Below are positions 19,100 through 29,751 of a stretch of DNA of 64,000 nucleotides, piece by piece; within the stretch, counting starts at the first letter, position 1; the number at the start of each line of letters is the position of its first letter. This DNA is from Ixodes scapularis (taxonomy: Eukaryota > Arthropoda > Arachnida > Ixodida > Ixodidae): assembly GCF_016920785.2 (NCBI RefSeq), contig NW_024609857.1, forward strand, positions 135,029,094 to 135,093,093. Reading direction: 5' to 3'. The notes beneath the pieces were generated by a model. That model was given only the letters and a program-made list of their open reading frames with translations, was not told where the DNA came from and did not search any database. Both the position numbers and the translations under genes were made by a program.

Positions 19100-20333
19100 G
19101 AACTCTCGTTCTTCTTCACAAAAACCTTTCCCCGTTCCCCCACGCGAATTTATATTGATTTTATTTTTCTTTTTTTCTTTGGCCAACCAGAACAGCTGTC
19201 GGTTTAGCTTCGTAAGGTTCTCGTTGACGCACAGCTGTGGCACAACAGCAGCCTCCACAAGAGTACGCAGCTTGCCACGCGCGCCGAGTCACCGATCTTT
19301 CGTTTCTGTTGACTTCAATTTAATCAGCACTATTGCGGTTAACACTGGCTTAGCAGGGAGACGATGTACTGTTAGGATATCGAGAGTTGGAAAGTCGGAT
19401 ATCCCAAGCTTTACTGCGAGGTCGCTCAAGGCTTTTCTGAGATCTTCGTCGCTTGCTGGTGGGAGCCCGTAAATCTCCAGGTTGTCACGACGACTATACT
19501 GCTTTCCGTTGTTAATTTCTTCACGCAAGGACTGGATCGTCTTCACTTGACCACTAACAGTTTCTTGCAGCGCACAGACCTTGTTTAAGTTCTCTGTTGT
19601 GCTTTCTAGCACAGAGTTGTATTTGGCCGATAGTCCGTCTACCTTGCTGTCCAGCTCCTCTATATGGGCTTCAAGCCTCTCGACCGTAGGCTTCAGAGTC
19701 TGCAACTCGTCCACCTCAGGAGGTAGTGACAATAAAGTGTGAAGACTTGACTTCATTGCTAGCAAGGGATCTAAGTTCAGCCCAAAGCACTGCAACTGGT
19801 CTGCGACTGCTGATTGGCTCTCGTCCGACGCGTTCTGCGAAGAACACGCTCCGCTCTGGGGTGTCCAGCTCCTCTATATGGGCTTCAAGCCTCTCGACCG
19901 TAGGCTTCAGAGTCAGCAACTCGTCCACCTCAGGAGGTAGTGACAATAGAGTGTGAACACTTGACTTCATTGCTAGCAAGGGATCTAACTTCAGTCCAAA
20001 GGACTGCAACAGGTCTGCGACTGCTGATTGGCTCTCGTCCGACGCGTTCTGCGAAGAACACGCTCCGCTTTGGGGCCCGCTTCTGCTCTCATGCGTGCGG
20101 CAGGTTTTGCAACGCCACTTGTCGCGTTTTGCTGACCCCATACTTGCATAGGACGCTTCATTAACTAAAGCGCACAACTGGCATAGGTGGTACCCATTTT
20201 TGCACACTGAACACAAGAAAACCTTTTTCTGATTAACGATCTCTTTAAGACAAGCCAAGCACTCTTTCTCACTATTCATGGTGCACATTAGTTGCAGGTA
20301 AAACACTTCAGTCGGTGGCAGAAAGGAAGGCAA
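19100..20333 (-). pseudogene. LINE-C ORF1: PHD-type zinc finger plus coiled-coil ORF1p
   Basis: ORF1 RNA-binding protein. The N-terminus has a Cys/His pattern of PHD type: CLACLKEI, FLCSVCKNGYHLCQLC, and WRCKTC (about 20270-20095). Next come a linker and a coiled coil (LKPTVERLEAHIEELDSKV), then the core signature SRRDNLEIYGLPPASDED and LDILTVHRLPAKP. C-terminal traces down to 19100 (QYKFAWGNG) sit in another frame. A 214-bp tandem duplication (19649-20074) is not a multiple of three and therefore puts the second half out of frame, explaining the two overlapping reading frames at 19289-19795 and 19716-20333. PHD-type ORF1 proteins occur in several arthropod LINE families. Confidence 0.87.
19649..20074 (-). 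repeat. 214-bp tandem duplication inside LINE-C ORF1
   Basis: Two adjacent copies (about 19649-19862 and 19863-20074) differ at only a few positions. Each starts with the CCAGCTCCTCTATATGGG block and ends at CGCTCCGCT(C/T)TGGGG. The duplication repeats the coiled-coil start and shifts the frame. Confidence 0.92.
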
Positions 20334-20398
20334 AACACTCCAGTCGGTGGCAGAAAGAAAGGCGAATTTTCGAAGAAACTCTTTGAAAACACTTTCAC

Positions 20399-20815
20399 CA
20401 GGTGAAGAAAATACAATCGAGTGGGTAAGATTGATTCACAGCGCTTCGCCACCGACTGCGTTGACGACTGCGCTGAAGCTGACTTTTATGGTCTTGTGGG
20501 CGGCAACGAGCATGCGCTGTTGAAGCTGTTGCTGCGATGAAGAGAGGGGCGTGAGGGGCCATACGAAATCTGTTTGCTGACGCTGTTCAGCCTCGTCATG
20601 GTGTCAGCATGTTCCGTCTGGGAGAAACCGCAGCGTCCCCGCATAAAAAACTGGTGAAGAAAATACAATCCACTCGGGTAAGATTGATTCACAGCGCTTC
20701 GCCACCGAATGCGTTGACGACTGCGCTGAAGCTGACTATTATGGTCTTGTGGGCGGTGACGAGTATGCGCTGTTGAAGCTGGTCCTGCGATGAAGGGAGA
20801 GGCGTGAAGGTCGCC
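20399..20815 (-). repeat. LINE-C 5' UTR repeat units, about 252-bp period
   Basis: The stretch 20399-20560 recurs at 20652-20815 with a few substitutions (shared GATTGATTCACAGCGCTTCG, TATGGTCTTGTGGGCGG). In the minus direction the units lie directly upstream of ORF1, the position of promoter monomers in some LINEs. A smaller 33-bp duplication lies at about 20310-20365. Confidence 0.85.
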
Positions 20816-20880
20816 TCCTCCGGATCCTTCTCTCTGCAAAAGTGGAAAGAGATGGGAGTAGCTTTTACTACTTGTCACTG

Positions 20881-21550
20881 ACTATAACTACAGCAAATCA
20901 TCCTAATACTGATAGTCAAGCTCAGCAAATCCCACGCCAAACACAAAATACACGCTTCCTTCGATTTGTGTGCATGTTTATGTGGCAAAAAGCATAGCGC
21001 CTTTCCTTTTATGCCCATTTAGAGACGCAGTCAGGAACATTTTCCAGGAAGGAAGGGGGGCGGCAATGTTCGACCCTGAAAGCTCCACCCGTTTCCCCAG
21101 TTCCTATGACACTGGTGTATTGTCATCTGTGCTTCATCTTGAAAATCTCAAAAGAACCCGCTTTGCTGAGCCGCAAAACACGGCCTATAATTGAGACGCA
21201 ACTGGGAAAAATTAAAAACACATAAAAACACTAATATTCTTCTAGTCTTTTTAGAAAAAAAGAACTTAAAACAAATACCCAGCGATTGATTAAGCAATTA
21301 CATGTCTTCACATATAGAAAATCACTGAATTAAGATGTCGAACACCCTATGTTTGAGGCAGAAGGTGAAATTAGTTGATGCACATTTCAATCAGAAAACA
21401 ATGGTTATCACGCAACATATAACAGAAGAAGAAGCTGGGGCATTATGTCCGCTTGACCAAAAATAACTTCAGACTGCCTACAGAATATGATAAATGGAGT
21501 AATGACCACGGTAGTGACATCGGCCGCAGAAATATAAACTGGGATAGAGC
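20881..21550. other. Unassigned
   Basis: No coding region, RNA gene or clear repeat seen. Short ORFs (e.g. 20970-21194) have no motif. Confidence 0.4.
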
Positions 21551-21560
21551 CAATGGGTTA

Positions 21561-21720
21561 CCAACGTTGGAAATCGATTGGTTCAGGCTGGCCACCGTTT
21601 GCCTGTCTTAGCCAATTGCTTACCATCATTGGTAATCGATTGGCATAGGCTGGCCAACGTCGACCTGTCTTAGCCGATGGGTTACCTACGTTGAAAATGT
21701 GTTGGCACAAGGTACCAGGG
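21561..21720. repeat. 62-bp tandem repeat, CCAACGTTGG family, array 2
   Basis: Units begin near 21561, 21623 and 21684 and match array 1 at 15602-15745 in sequence, orientation and period. Confidence 0.85.
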
Positions 21721-21954
21721 TGCCTTCTCTTCTTGAACCGAGTTTTAAAAACGAATGAAGTACTCCAGGCAATAAAAATTACTGTTGTTAGAAGGCGTCT
21801 TAATAAAAAGTCTGCTAGCAAGACGCTATAATTAATCAAGTTATTCATGAATTAAAACGAAACGGCGAACTTTCTTAAATACATATTTTAGGGCAAAGCT
21901 GTCAATTGGAAAGTTGTAGCCTGAATAAACTCTTGATGCAGGTGTTTACAACAC

Positions 21955-22440
21955 TGTGCACCCCAGGCAGCAGACTTGCTTAGGGGAGCCGGGGCCAGGA
22001 TTGGGGGGGGGGGGGGGGGGGGAGGGGGGGGGGGCTTGGCCGTAGTAGTCTGGACCGGGACTGCCCAGAAAATTCCTTAAACTGCCAGCCTGGCGTCTGA
22101 CTGTATTTACCGGGCACCGGAATTCCACGGAACTGCCAGGAAAGGGATTTCTTAGCGTTCCTTGTCTCTTCTTGGCCCGAGCCGACCAGCGTATACAGCG
22201 ACCACGAACATAGAAGGCCTAGTGACGCTTCAGTGTGTTCATTGGCGCCAGGATTCAACGGAACTGCCGTGGAAGTGATTTCCTTGGCGTTCGTTGTATT
22301 GTTTTGGTCCATGCCGACAAGAGTAGCCAAGCGACCACAAACATTTAAGGATTTTGTGGAGCTCCACTGTATTCACTGGCCTCAGGATTCCACGGAACTG
22401 CCTTAGAGTGGTTTTGGGTGTAGTCTATTGGCTTTACAAG
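21955..22440. repeat. Degenerate tandem repeat with poly-G run
   Basis: A G-run with one interruption covers about 22003-22034. After it, units of about 133 bp (CCACGGAACTGCC, then TTCCTTGGCGTTC) recur at about 22125, 22250 and 22390. The first 190 bp (GCAGACTTGCTTAG, GCCAGCCTGGCGTCTGAC, CACGGAACTGCCAGG) are related to 22812-22975. No gene. Confidence 0.75.
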
Positions 22441-22811
22441 ATTCAGTGCGCCAGGGAACGACTGGCGTTGTCACGTACTTTTTAGAAAAAAAAACGCTCC
22501 CTGAAAATCAAAAGGTACTGAGATAGTTCGTTAGTATAAAGAGCGCGTGCAATGAATCCAATAATAATGACAACAAATTGATTGTCCATGACATTGACAA
22601 CATTCATATGTCTCAAATGGCCACATCTGAAACTGGAAGAACCTGCGAGATAATTTTTCTTTGTTTATTTTTCAACAACACGCATCGTCGCATTGGTTCA
22701 CCTACTTCGCGGCTACTCTGCTTCAATTTAGAATGAACCGCAGTACATGCTACGTGCTCTATTGGCCTGCCAGGCACCAGAAACGATGAGATGCTGCGCG
22801 TAAGGTACGCC

Positions 22812-23120
22812 GAGTACAAGCCCAGGTAGCACACTTGCTTGGCTTAGCTGAGGTCAGGGTTGGCACTTAGTTGTGATAGGTTGGCCACGACTGCCCAGCC
22901 ATTTACGTCTGTATGCCAGCCTGGCGTTTGACAGTCTTTTCTTGCTCCAGAAAGCCACGGAACTGCCAGGGAACGTCTTCCCTGGTTGACCAATCAATTT
23001 CCTTGGTCATTGATGGCCAGTGTAAACAGGCCGCTGCCAGTATTTGATGTACCCTGGCTGGCTATTGATTTTCCTCGGTCAGAGATGGCCAGGGTAGCAA
23101 TGCTTCTGCCAAGGTTTGGG
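22812..23120. repeat. Second copy of the 21955 repeat family
   Basis: It starts with AGCACACTTGCTTGG and continues through GCCAGCCTGGCGTTTGAC and CCACGGAACTGCCAGG, parallel to 21965-22140. The tail has alternating TTGGTC and TGGCCAG motifs. Confidence 0.7.
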
Positions 23121-23700
23121 GTTTCATGGTGTCTCGCAGGAATTCCCCGGTCCGCTTAACACAAGCAACAGCCAATATTCGGGCATGTTGCCAGATCGAA
23201 GATAGGGTGAGCCAAGGAATGTCAGGGAATTGCCGCTATGCAATGTTGCGTGGCTCAAGCTTGTATTTTATCGGACCCAGAATGCCCGCTGAAAGCCACT
23301 GTTACTCTATAGTTCGTTTAACTTTTTCCATTTTTTTTTTAGTTCGTATGAGCGTTCTTTTAACATATTTTTGGTGCTTTGTGGCACGAGCCCTCGCACT
23401 AGAAAGCGACGTTTGACTGCAAGTAGTCTGTTTTAGCTAGAGACCTAAAAAAGAACACGTTCCTCGTTGAAACAGAAAAAAAACAACTATTTGAAAACGA
23501 TTTGGATATGAACCGGCCAAACGCGAAATGAACTGGTTGTAGTGGAATTGTACCGGACAAATTGGAAATCAAGCTGTCGAAATTGGTCGAACTCGAACTT
23601 TATCATTTTTTGCGGCCTTTATCTACCCTGGCTTGCACGGAGAAGCCGCTTCAAGCGCAAGTGCCCGAGGCGGGGTGCCTCCCACGTGAAGTTGAAAAAG
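23121..23700. other. Unassigned
   Basis: Short ORFs only (e.g. 23126-23416), without motifs. A T-run lies near 23330. Confidence 0.35.
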
Positions 23701-23701
23701 C

Positions 23702-23783
23702 GCGGGAAAGATCCCGCACCCTCCAGATGCGGGATCTTTCCCGCATCTGGAAACGTAAAAATAACGCGGTTATTTTTACGTTT
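23702..23783. repeat. Cluster of three overlapping perfect hairpins
   Basis: Arm GCGGGAAAGATCCCGC (23702-23717) pairs perfectly with 23729-23744. The block 23723-23750 is itself a palindrome (CCAGATGCGGGA / TCCCGCATCTGG), so the two folds exclude each other. Directly next, 23751-23783 is a perfect 15-bp-arm palindrome (AAACGTAAAAATAAC with a 3-nt loop). Confidence 0.92.
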
Positions 23784-26340
23784 TGATTACGAATGTGGGT
23801 TATACGGCGTAAAAAATAGGATCCTCATACCTCCCGCTTTCGGTTAGCATTTGAAAAGGGCAGTTCCATGGGGACTCTAAACACTAGCCTTCGTGCTGCT
23901 GTCCTGTTCAGTCGGTATTGACAGGAGAGTAGACGCTATGGGTATTTTAAGCCAATCGTGTCTCCTGTTACGGTCACGTGACTATAGCCCCCAAGCGGGT
24001 CATAAGGCAGAGCACGGCACCTGCCTGAAGGGCACCACTTGGTAGACAACTCACATAGCATCCACTGCACTATTAATTGTGGGACAAACTCACAAAAGTA
24101 TCCACCGACAAATCCTCTCGCTGTGTTCATTGTTCGGATGCCCCTCGAAGATAAGACTGTATAAGACTTATGTGGGCGCACCCGCCTGCAGAAATTGAAG
24201 AAGCAGCTAGAATGCAGGCGAAATGCTGGAACGAGGAGACTTTTTCCTCCTTACCTCTCCAGCAACCCATCTGCTTCCTTCTCCCCAGCATTCCTTTCCC
24301 TGGCCCTGAACTCTTAGCTGCGGCCTGCGTCGCACAGTGTTCGAAAGTCCTACGCGTATATGGGCAACAAGCGATTTCTTCAAAAAAGTCACAGAAATTC
24401 TTGTGGTGGTGGTTTGGTTCGGCAAATGACTGCTTGTACCGCATTGTGTTGAATCTTCGCGGAGCCCTTCCATTTTGTTTTTTTGTTTGTGTGGTTGTTT
24501 TACAGTGCCCATACCAACATATATTTCGGAATGCATGCTTCAAGTCCGCGCGTTTATGGTAAGTGCGCCGCAACCTACTTTTTTGCAACGAGTGACCGCT
24601 GTTCTACGGTTACTCCTCCGGGTTGTATTAGGCCAAGCCTATTCTCCTGGCAGCAGGGACAATAATTTTCCCGAAAATCTACCGGCAGTCGCCTCCCATT
24701 ATCTGTCTGAAATTACGCGACAACTGCCAGTAGAAAACCGACTTTCTTGATCTCCCGGCTGTTAGAGGAAACACGTTTTATAGACAACTTTTTGTGAATA
24801 CACGTTTCAAGGACACGTTTTGTCGACCCTCACATATCCTCGACACTCGTTACTCGAACTGCACGCTGCAGGGCAATGTTTTCGCGGCTGTGTCGCTGGC
24901 CGGCAGACCGGTCCACCCAGCTTCGCGGCGACATGCTGCGACGGCCCATCACAAGAAAGTTAACCCACGTGTCCCACCCTACATGCCATTTGCTGCAACA
25001 ATCTAAAATGACTTGTTGCCAAACAAAAAAGCAAAAGCTATTTATAACTATCTGTAAAACAACCTTCGAACGAAACAGCGTGCCAATAAAACAATCTGTT
25101 AATGAAACGTCCTTCGGTGAACTAATTGCTACCGTCAATGCGAGGCGTCTGCCGGGAGATTTCGGGAAAAATATTTTCCAGCTGTCGGGAGAAGAGACAA
25201 TATAGCCTAGAAGTACCCCGGTTCCTGTTTGCTTTGCAATCTTCTGAGCTGTATAAAAGCTTAGAATTACCTATTTAGATTTCGCAGACCGCTTTCAAGT
25301 TTGTACTTGTCTACGGGACATGCTGTGTGTAATAAATGCTTAAGGGATATGAAAAAAAAATATTTTGTGTCTATTTTGCTGCCTGTTTACAGACTCCTGT
25401 GCAGGTTCATTTCTTTGCGGGTTTACTTCATATTTTGAATAGGTTATTTCTGTTCGGGACGTCCTAAATAACTTTGAGATACCCAACATTCCAGACGTGC
25501 CCATTAAGGGTTATCGAATAAATCGCATAGGTGCCAGATGCTAGCTCGAGAGCGATTCATTTCAACAAGCATTGGTCAGCGGATGGAATGGCACAGCTAT
25601 GCTTCTGCTAAAGCAAGTGAGCCAGCTCTGCCTTTCGTGGCTTGATCGCGTTTGTTACATTGCTTATGCGTGATATATTCAGTCGCATAGTTCAGAAAAA
25701 GCTAATGGTGGCCAGTCATCCTTGACTTCACGACGACTTGGGTGAGGTAGCGGAAGAACTTCTTGTTCATTGTGAGCCAAGCTTTTCAGAACATCGCAGT
25801 GCTACAGAAACGAGTGAACCTATCTAGAGCCCTGGCCCATTCACCACGGGCTGCTTCGGAATGTGCTTTACTAAGACCAATGTCGGTTTGAAAGCCTTGA
25901 TCTTCCACATTAGGATATTTTTGTAGATGCCATCAGTGCGCCGCTAAAGATTGAAGAATCGGCAGCTAAAAAAGTGGTGGTAAAGTGGCTGCCAGGTTTT
26001 TGCGACAGGGGACGCGGCAGAAAAATGAGTTTGGAAGCCGGAATGACTCCCTAGGCCCAGGATTCGCCCCAGGACCTTCCCCAGGACCAGGCATAGGTTC
26101 TTCGCGGAGCCTCCCTTTCAATAAAAGTTCAGAATAAACTATTAATTGATCTTGAATTGGTCATTTGCAGTCCAGATAAAATAGTGAATGTACAAAGCAG
26201 AGGAGGATTTTTTTCATTTGTGCCATAGCGTTTTTATGCAGTAGGCCGCTAATATTAAAAAAGCCAGGGATCTTAAAAACCAAAGTTAGAATAACCAGGA
26301 TTTAAACGCATTGCAATTTTTTTGCATTGCCAGCATTTAA
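23784..26340. other. Unassigned 2.5-kb stretch
   Basis: No recognisable protein, RNA or element. The longest frames (24170-24562 plus, 24127-24588 minus, 24876-25205 plus) overlap each other on opposite strands and show no domain. A T-rich run ending in TTTTACAG near 24505 resembles a splice acceptor, but no matching exon can be supported. Near 26040-26090 there is a short CCCAGGA-rich stretch. Confidence 0.35.
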
Positions 26341-26564
26341 GATGTGGCACCAATATTTGGAAAGGCATTGAATTATGTTGGCTGAAAATAACGGCATAGC
26401 AAATGAATGAGCTGGTAAGCCAATGATTGCATAGCCATTGGTTTAGTGTCATAGCAAATATTGGCTGCAGAATTGATAACCGTCACTGGCCCAGTAATAG
26501 CTAAAATGTTATTTTAATGATGGCTGAAATATTGTTTTAACGATGGCCCAACAATGGTGCCAAT
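26341..26564. repeat. Degenerate TTGGC/GATGGC repeat array, left of gypsy 2
   Basis: Irregular units with ATTGGTGCCAAT and GATGGC motifs. The array continues after the gypsy 2 insertion at 31044-31200 with a period of about 46 bp, showing that the retrotransposon landed inside the array. Confidence 0.65.
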
Positions 26565-26758
26565 TGTGATGTATCTACCGGCACACGGCCGGCGGGCAAG
26601 TCTGCGAGCGCTGCGCACGAGCGCGTGGGTTTGTCTCGAGAGCTGGCTGCGCTCTCGTGAGGCACATAAAAAACAATCTCAACCGTTTCGGGTGCTTCGA
26701 ATGACTGACTCGTCATTACCCCAGCTAAGGTCGTATACCTAGCTAAGGTTATTCTACA
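26565..26758 (+). repeat. 5' LTR of gypsy 2
   Basis: TGTGATG...TCTACA, 194 bp, flanked on the left by CCAAT. It includes a GC-rich first half and an A-run (CATAAAAAAC), which could serve in promoter or polyadenylation function. Confidence 0.95.
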
Positions 26759-26759
26759 C

Positions 26760-26770
26760 TGGCGACGAGG
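26760..26770 (+). other. Primer-binding site of gypsy 2, tRNA-Ser(GCU)-like
   Basis: TGGCGACGAGG begins 1 nt after the LTR, identical in sequence and spacing to the site in gypsy 1. It is complementary to the 3' end expected for tRNA-Ser(GCU). Confidence 0.78.
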
Positions 26771-26776
26771 TAGTGA

Positions 26777-27750
26777 ATGAACGAACACGCATCTTCGGAC
26801 GTCTTCACGATGCCAGCTACCCAGAATAAGCTGGAAGAATTCGACGGCGCCGGGTGGTCATCGTGGGCAGAACGACTGAACTTCTTTGAAGCGAATGGGG
26901 TAATACGAAGAAGAGGGCACTTCTCCTCACCTTGTGCGGTGCCAAGACCAATGAAACGGTGCGAGCATTGGTGGCACCTAAGAAGCCTGGCGAAGTGGCT
27001 TACGACGACATAATGAACATGCTGCACACCCATTTCGACCCGCAGCCGTCCGAGCTCTTCAGCAGAAGCAAGTTTCAGCGGAGAGACCAGGAGACAGGCG
27101 AGTCCATCAGCGATTATGTTGCGGCACTAAGGAAGCTCGCCGTCGAATGCAACTTTGGAGTTCCGACAACCGCAACAGCCAGCACCAGCACCAGCGCCAG
27201 CACCAGCACCGGCACCAGTGCGAGCGGCGATGAGCCGGTCACCGCATCGTCCACAACAATGCTACCACTGGAGGTGATGCTACGGGATAGGTTCGTATGT
27301 GGGATTGTGGACGAACACCTTCAGCAAAGACTATTTGCAGAACCGGACCTAACATTCCAGAAGGCGTATGATTTTGCATTGAGAGCAGAGAGTGCTGCAA
27401 GACAGCAAAAAGAGGTCAAAGCCCAAAAGACCACCATTAACGCCGTAACCAAGGGTCAAAAATCAACAGTACGTGAAAACCGGAACCTAGGCAAGCAAAA
27501 GAAACTGGACTTCGTATCAAGTGAACAACGATGCCATCGCTGTCACGAGCAACACGTCGCAGCTACATGCAGATTCCGCACGGCACGCTGCAATTTTTGC
27601 CGAAGGACCGGACACATTGAAAGGGCGTGTTACCAGAATACTGAAACAAATCAACGGCGGCGATCAACACACGCGGTTAGTCATGATGAGTCGGCACCTT
27701 CGAGTGATGACGAGGATACCCAAGACTTACATGAACTGAACAGCGTAAAT
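26777..27750 (+). pseudogene. Gypsy 2 gag, frameshifted
   Basis: Structural protein of the particle. Start ATG at 26777 (MNEHASSDVFTMPAT) or the internal ATG near 26810. The first 40 or so codons (EEFDGAGWSSWAERLNFFEA) are followed by a frame change near 26905, after which the gag frame continues from 26932 (VRALVAPKKPGEVAYDDI, FQRRDQETGESISDYVAAL, RDRFVCGIVDEHLQQRL). A Ser/Thr-rich low-complexity run (27178-27225, AGCACC-like triplet pairs) interrupts the capsid region and is absent from gypsy 1 gag. Two zinc knuckles follow: CHRCHEQHVAATC and CNFCRRTGHIERAC (27532-27630). Confidence 0.9.
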
Positions 27751-28380
27751 TATACCACGTCGGTGAAGAAGTATATGGTCTCACTCAAAGTCGAAGGACG
27801 ACCCATGGAGTTCGAATTGGACACCGGAGCTGCGTGTTCCATGATCAGTGAAGACACATACAGGAAAACCTGGCCAAAGAATGCCTTTTCACTGAACAAA
27901 GAACATATCACGCTCCGACCATGGGCAGGAAAACAACTACAAGTTCTCGGGTCGGCAGAAGTGCGCGTCCGACACAAGTCAAAATACTATCTGCTCCCGC
28001 TAATCGTGGCCTCAGGTTCGGGCTGCAATCTGCTTGGGAGAAACTGGTTCCCGGCACTCAATATCAGAGTCAGCGGGATATACCAGCTTCACCAGGGCAA
28101 GACCCTTCATGACGTGTTACTGACACGCGAGGAAGTTTTTGATCCAGAGATAAACGGGCACAAGGGCCACGCGGTACATCTGGAGCTGAAGGAAGATGCG
28201 ACACCGCGCTTTTTAAAGGCTCGACCGGTTCCTTTCGCACTGCGAACCGCAGTGGAGCCAGAACTGCGGATGCTCCAAAAACCAAGGCATAATCGAGCCG
28301 ACGCAGCACTCCGACTGGGCAACACCGGTGGTGATCGTACGAAAGAAGGACGGCACTATACGGATGTGCGGAGACTATAG
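27751..28380 (+). pseudogene. Gypsy 2 protease and start of RT
   Basis: The aspartic protease follows gag in the same frame: FELDTGAACSMISEDTY with an intact D-T-G (Asp codon 27820-27822), later GSGCNLLGRNWFPAL. The RT N-terminus starts near 28215 with ARPVPFALRTAVEPEL. A frame change between about 28275 and 28330 ends this frame at 28380, while RT continues in the next frame. Confidence 0.9.
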
Positions 28381-29395
28381 GAGCACGGTGAACGCGGCTG
28401 GAAAACCAACGGTGTATCCAATGCCAACGGTAACGGACCTTCTGGCAAGTTTGCAGGGAGGCACCATATTTTCGACACTGGATCTCACTCAGGCATATCA
28501 ACAGCTCCACGTGACAGTAGAGACAGCAGATGTGCTCACCATTAACACTATCAAGGGACTATACAGTGTTAAACGAATGCCTTTTGGAATTTCGGCTGCA
28601 CCAGCGATTTTCCAACGCTACATGGAGACAATCCTGGCAGGACTACCCGGCGTGGGAGTCTACCTGGATGATGTTATTATCAGCGGAACCACAAAAACAG
28701 CGCACATTGAGCGTCTCGAGGCAGTTTTGAGCAGGTTGGTGAACGCCGGGCTTCGCTTAAAAAGGTCAAAGTGCCATTTCGGTGTCGAAGAAGTGAAGTT
28801 TCTGGGACATAAGATAGATGCAACGGGAGTACACACAACAGAAGAAAAACTGAGAGCAATCAAAGAGATGCCGGAACCGACCAGCCGGGCCATTCTTCTG
28901 TCTTTTCTAGGGCTCCTGGCATTTTATGACCGCTTCACTCAGAACCGAGCATCAATAGCGAAGGTGCTGTACATGCTACTTGAGAAAGACGCTCCATGGC
29001 AGTGGGGTGCACGACATCAGCAGGCGTTTCGGCAACTGAAAGAAGCCATCGCGGAACGTACAGTTCTAGCTCATTATGACGACAATAAGCCGCTGGTATT
29101 TTCGTGTGACGCATCACCATACGGCGTCGGTGCGGTACTGGCGCACCTAGACAAAGACGGAAACGAGTCTCCCGTAGCTTTCATTTCTAGAACATTGGGA
29201 AAGGCCGAGGAAAACTACTCCCAATTGGACAAGGAGGGTTTAGCTATAGTTTACGCTACAAGCAAGTTCCACCGCTACATTTCCGGGTCGACATGTTACC
29301 ATCACAACGGATCATCAACCACTACTGGGAATTCTAGGTCCACAAAGTCCGGTTCCGCCCATTCTTTCGCCACGCATGAAAAGATGGTGCGTTAA
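28328..29395 (+). pseudogene. Gypsy 2 reverse transcriptase and RNase H
   Basis: RT palm and fingers: VIVRKKDGTIRMCGDY, FSTLDLTQAYQQLHV (first Asp), MPFGISAAPAIFQRYME, and YLDDVIISG (catalytic pair, 28661-28672), then LGHKIDATGVHTTEE and the connection. RNase H starts with VFSCDASPYGVGAVLAH and FISRTLGKAEENYSQLDKE. The frame is lost near 29300-29390 in the second half of RNase H, so the terminal His/Asp region is out of frame. Confidence 0.93.
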
Positions 29396-29747
29396 GCTCA
29401 CGGCCTATAACTACGATCTTGTCTACCGACCAGGAAAACGGAATCAGAATGCAGACGCTTTGAGCAGACTACCTTTACCGGCAAGCGACGACGAGCCACA
29501 GCCTCCCGGAGATGTGCTCATCCTGGAAGCGTTGACCAGGCCACTGATTACTGTCAAAAAACTAGCAGACAAGACAAAAGAAGACGCTACTCTTTCCCGT
29601 GTGTATGACGCAGTTCAGAGTGGAAATTTCAGGAACCTTAAGGAAGACATCTTTCAACCATTCAGGAACGAGGACACTGAACTAGCGACACAGCGAGGAT
29701 GTTTGATATGGGGATCACGTGTTGTGATACCAGCGTCTGCGGCCTGA
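29376..29747 (+). pseudogene. Gypsy 2 RNase H-integrase linker
   Basis: LTAYNYDLVYRPGKRNQNAD and ALSRLPLPASDD are the standard signature ending RNase H. The chain then runs to GCLIWGSRVVIPAS, the start of the integrase zinc domain, where a stop at 29745-29747 and a frame change interrupt it. Confidence 0.9.
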
Positions 29748-29751
29748 GTCC

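Larger units (their letters stand above)
15952..20880 (-). mobile_element. LINE-C, nearly full-length, decayed non-LTR retrotransposon
   Basis: In the minus direction: repeated 5' UTR units (20815-20399), ORF1 with a PHD-type zinc finger and coiled coil (20333-19100), ORF2 endonuclease (18960-18373) and RT (17760-16620), a 3' UTR, and a tail of GTTCT-like units (15976-15951). Every domain is present in order, but frames are broken many times. Its length of about 4.9 kb is normal for a CR1/Jockey-type LINE with two ORFs. Confidence 0.88.

Noticed and set aside
24127..24588. Opposite-strand frames of 130 and 153 codons
   Set aside because: They overlap almost completely, neither has a recognisable domain, and codon content gives no reason to prefer one.
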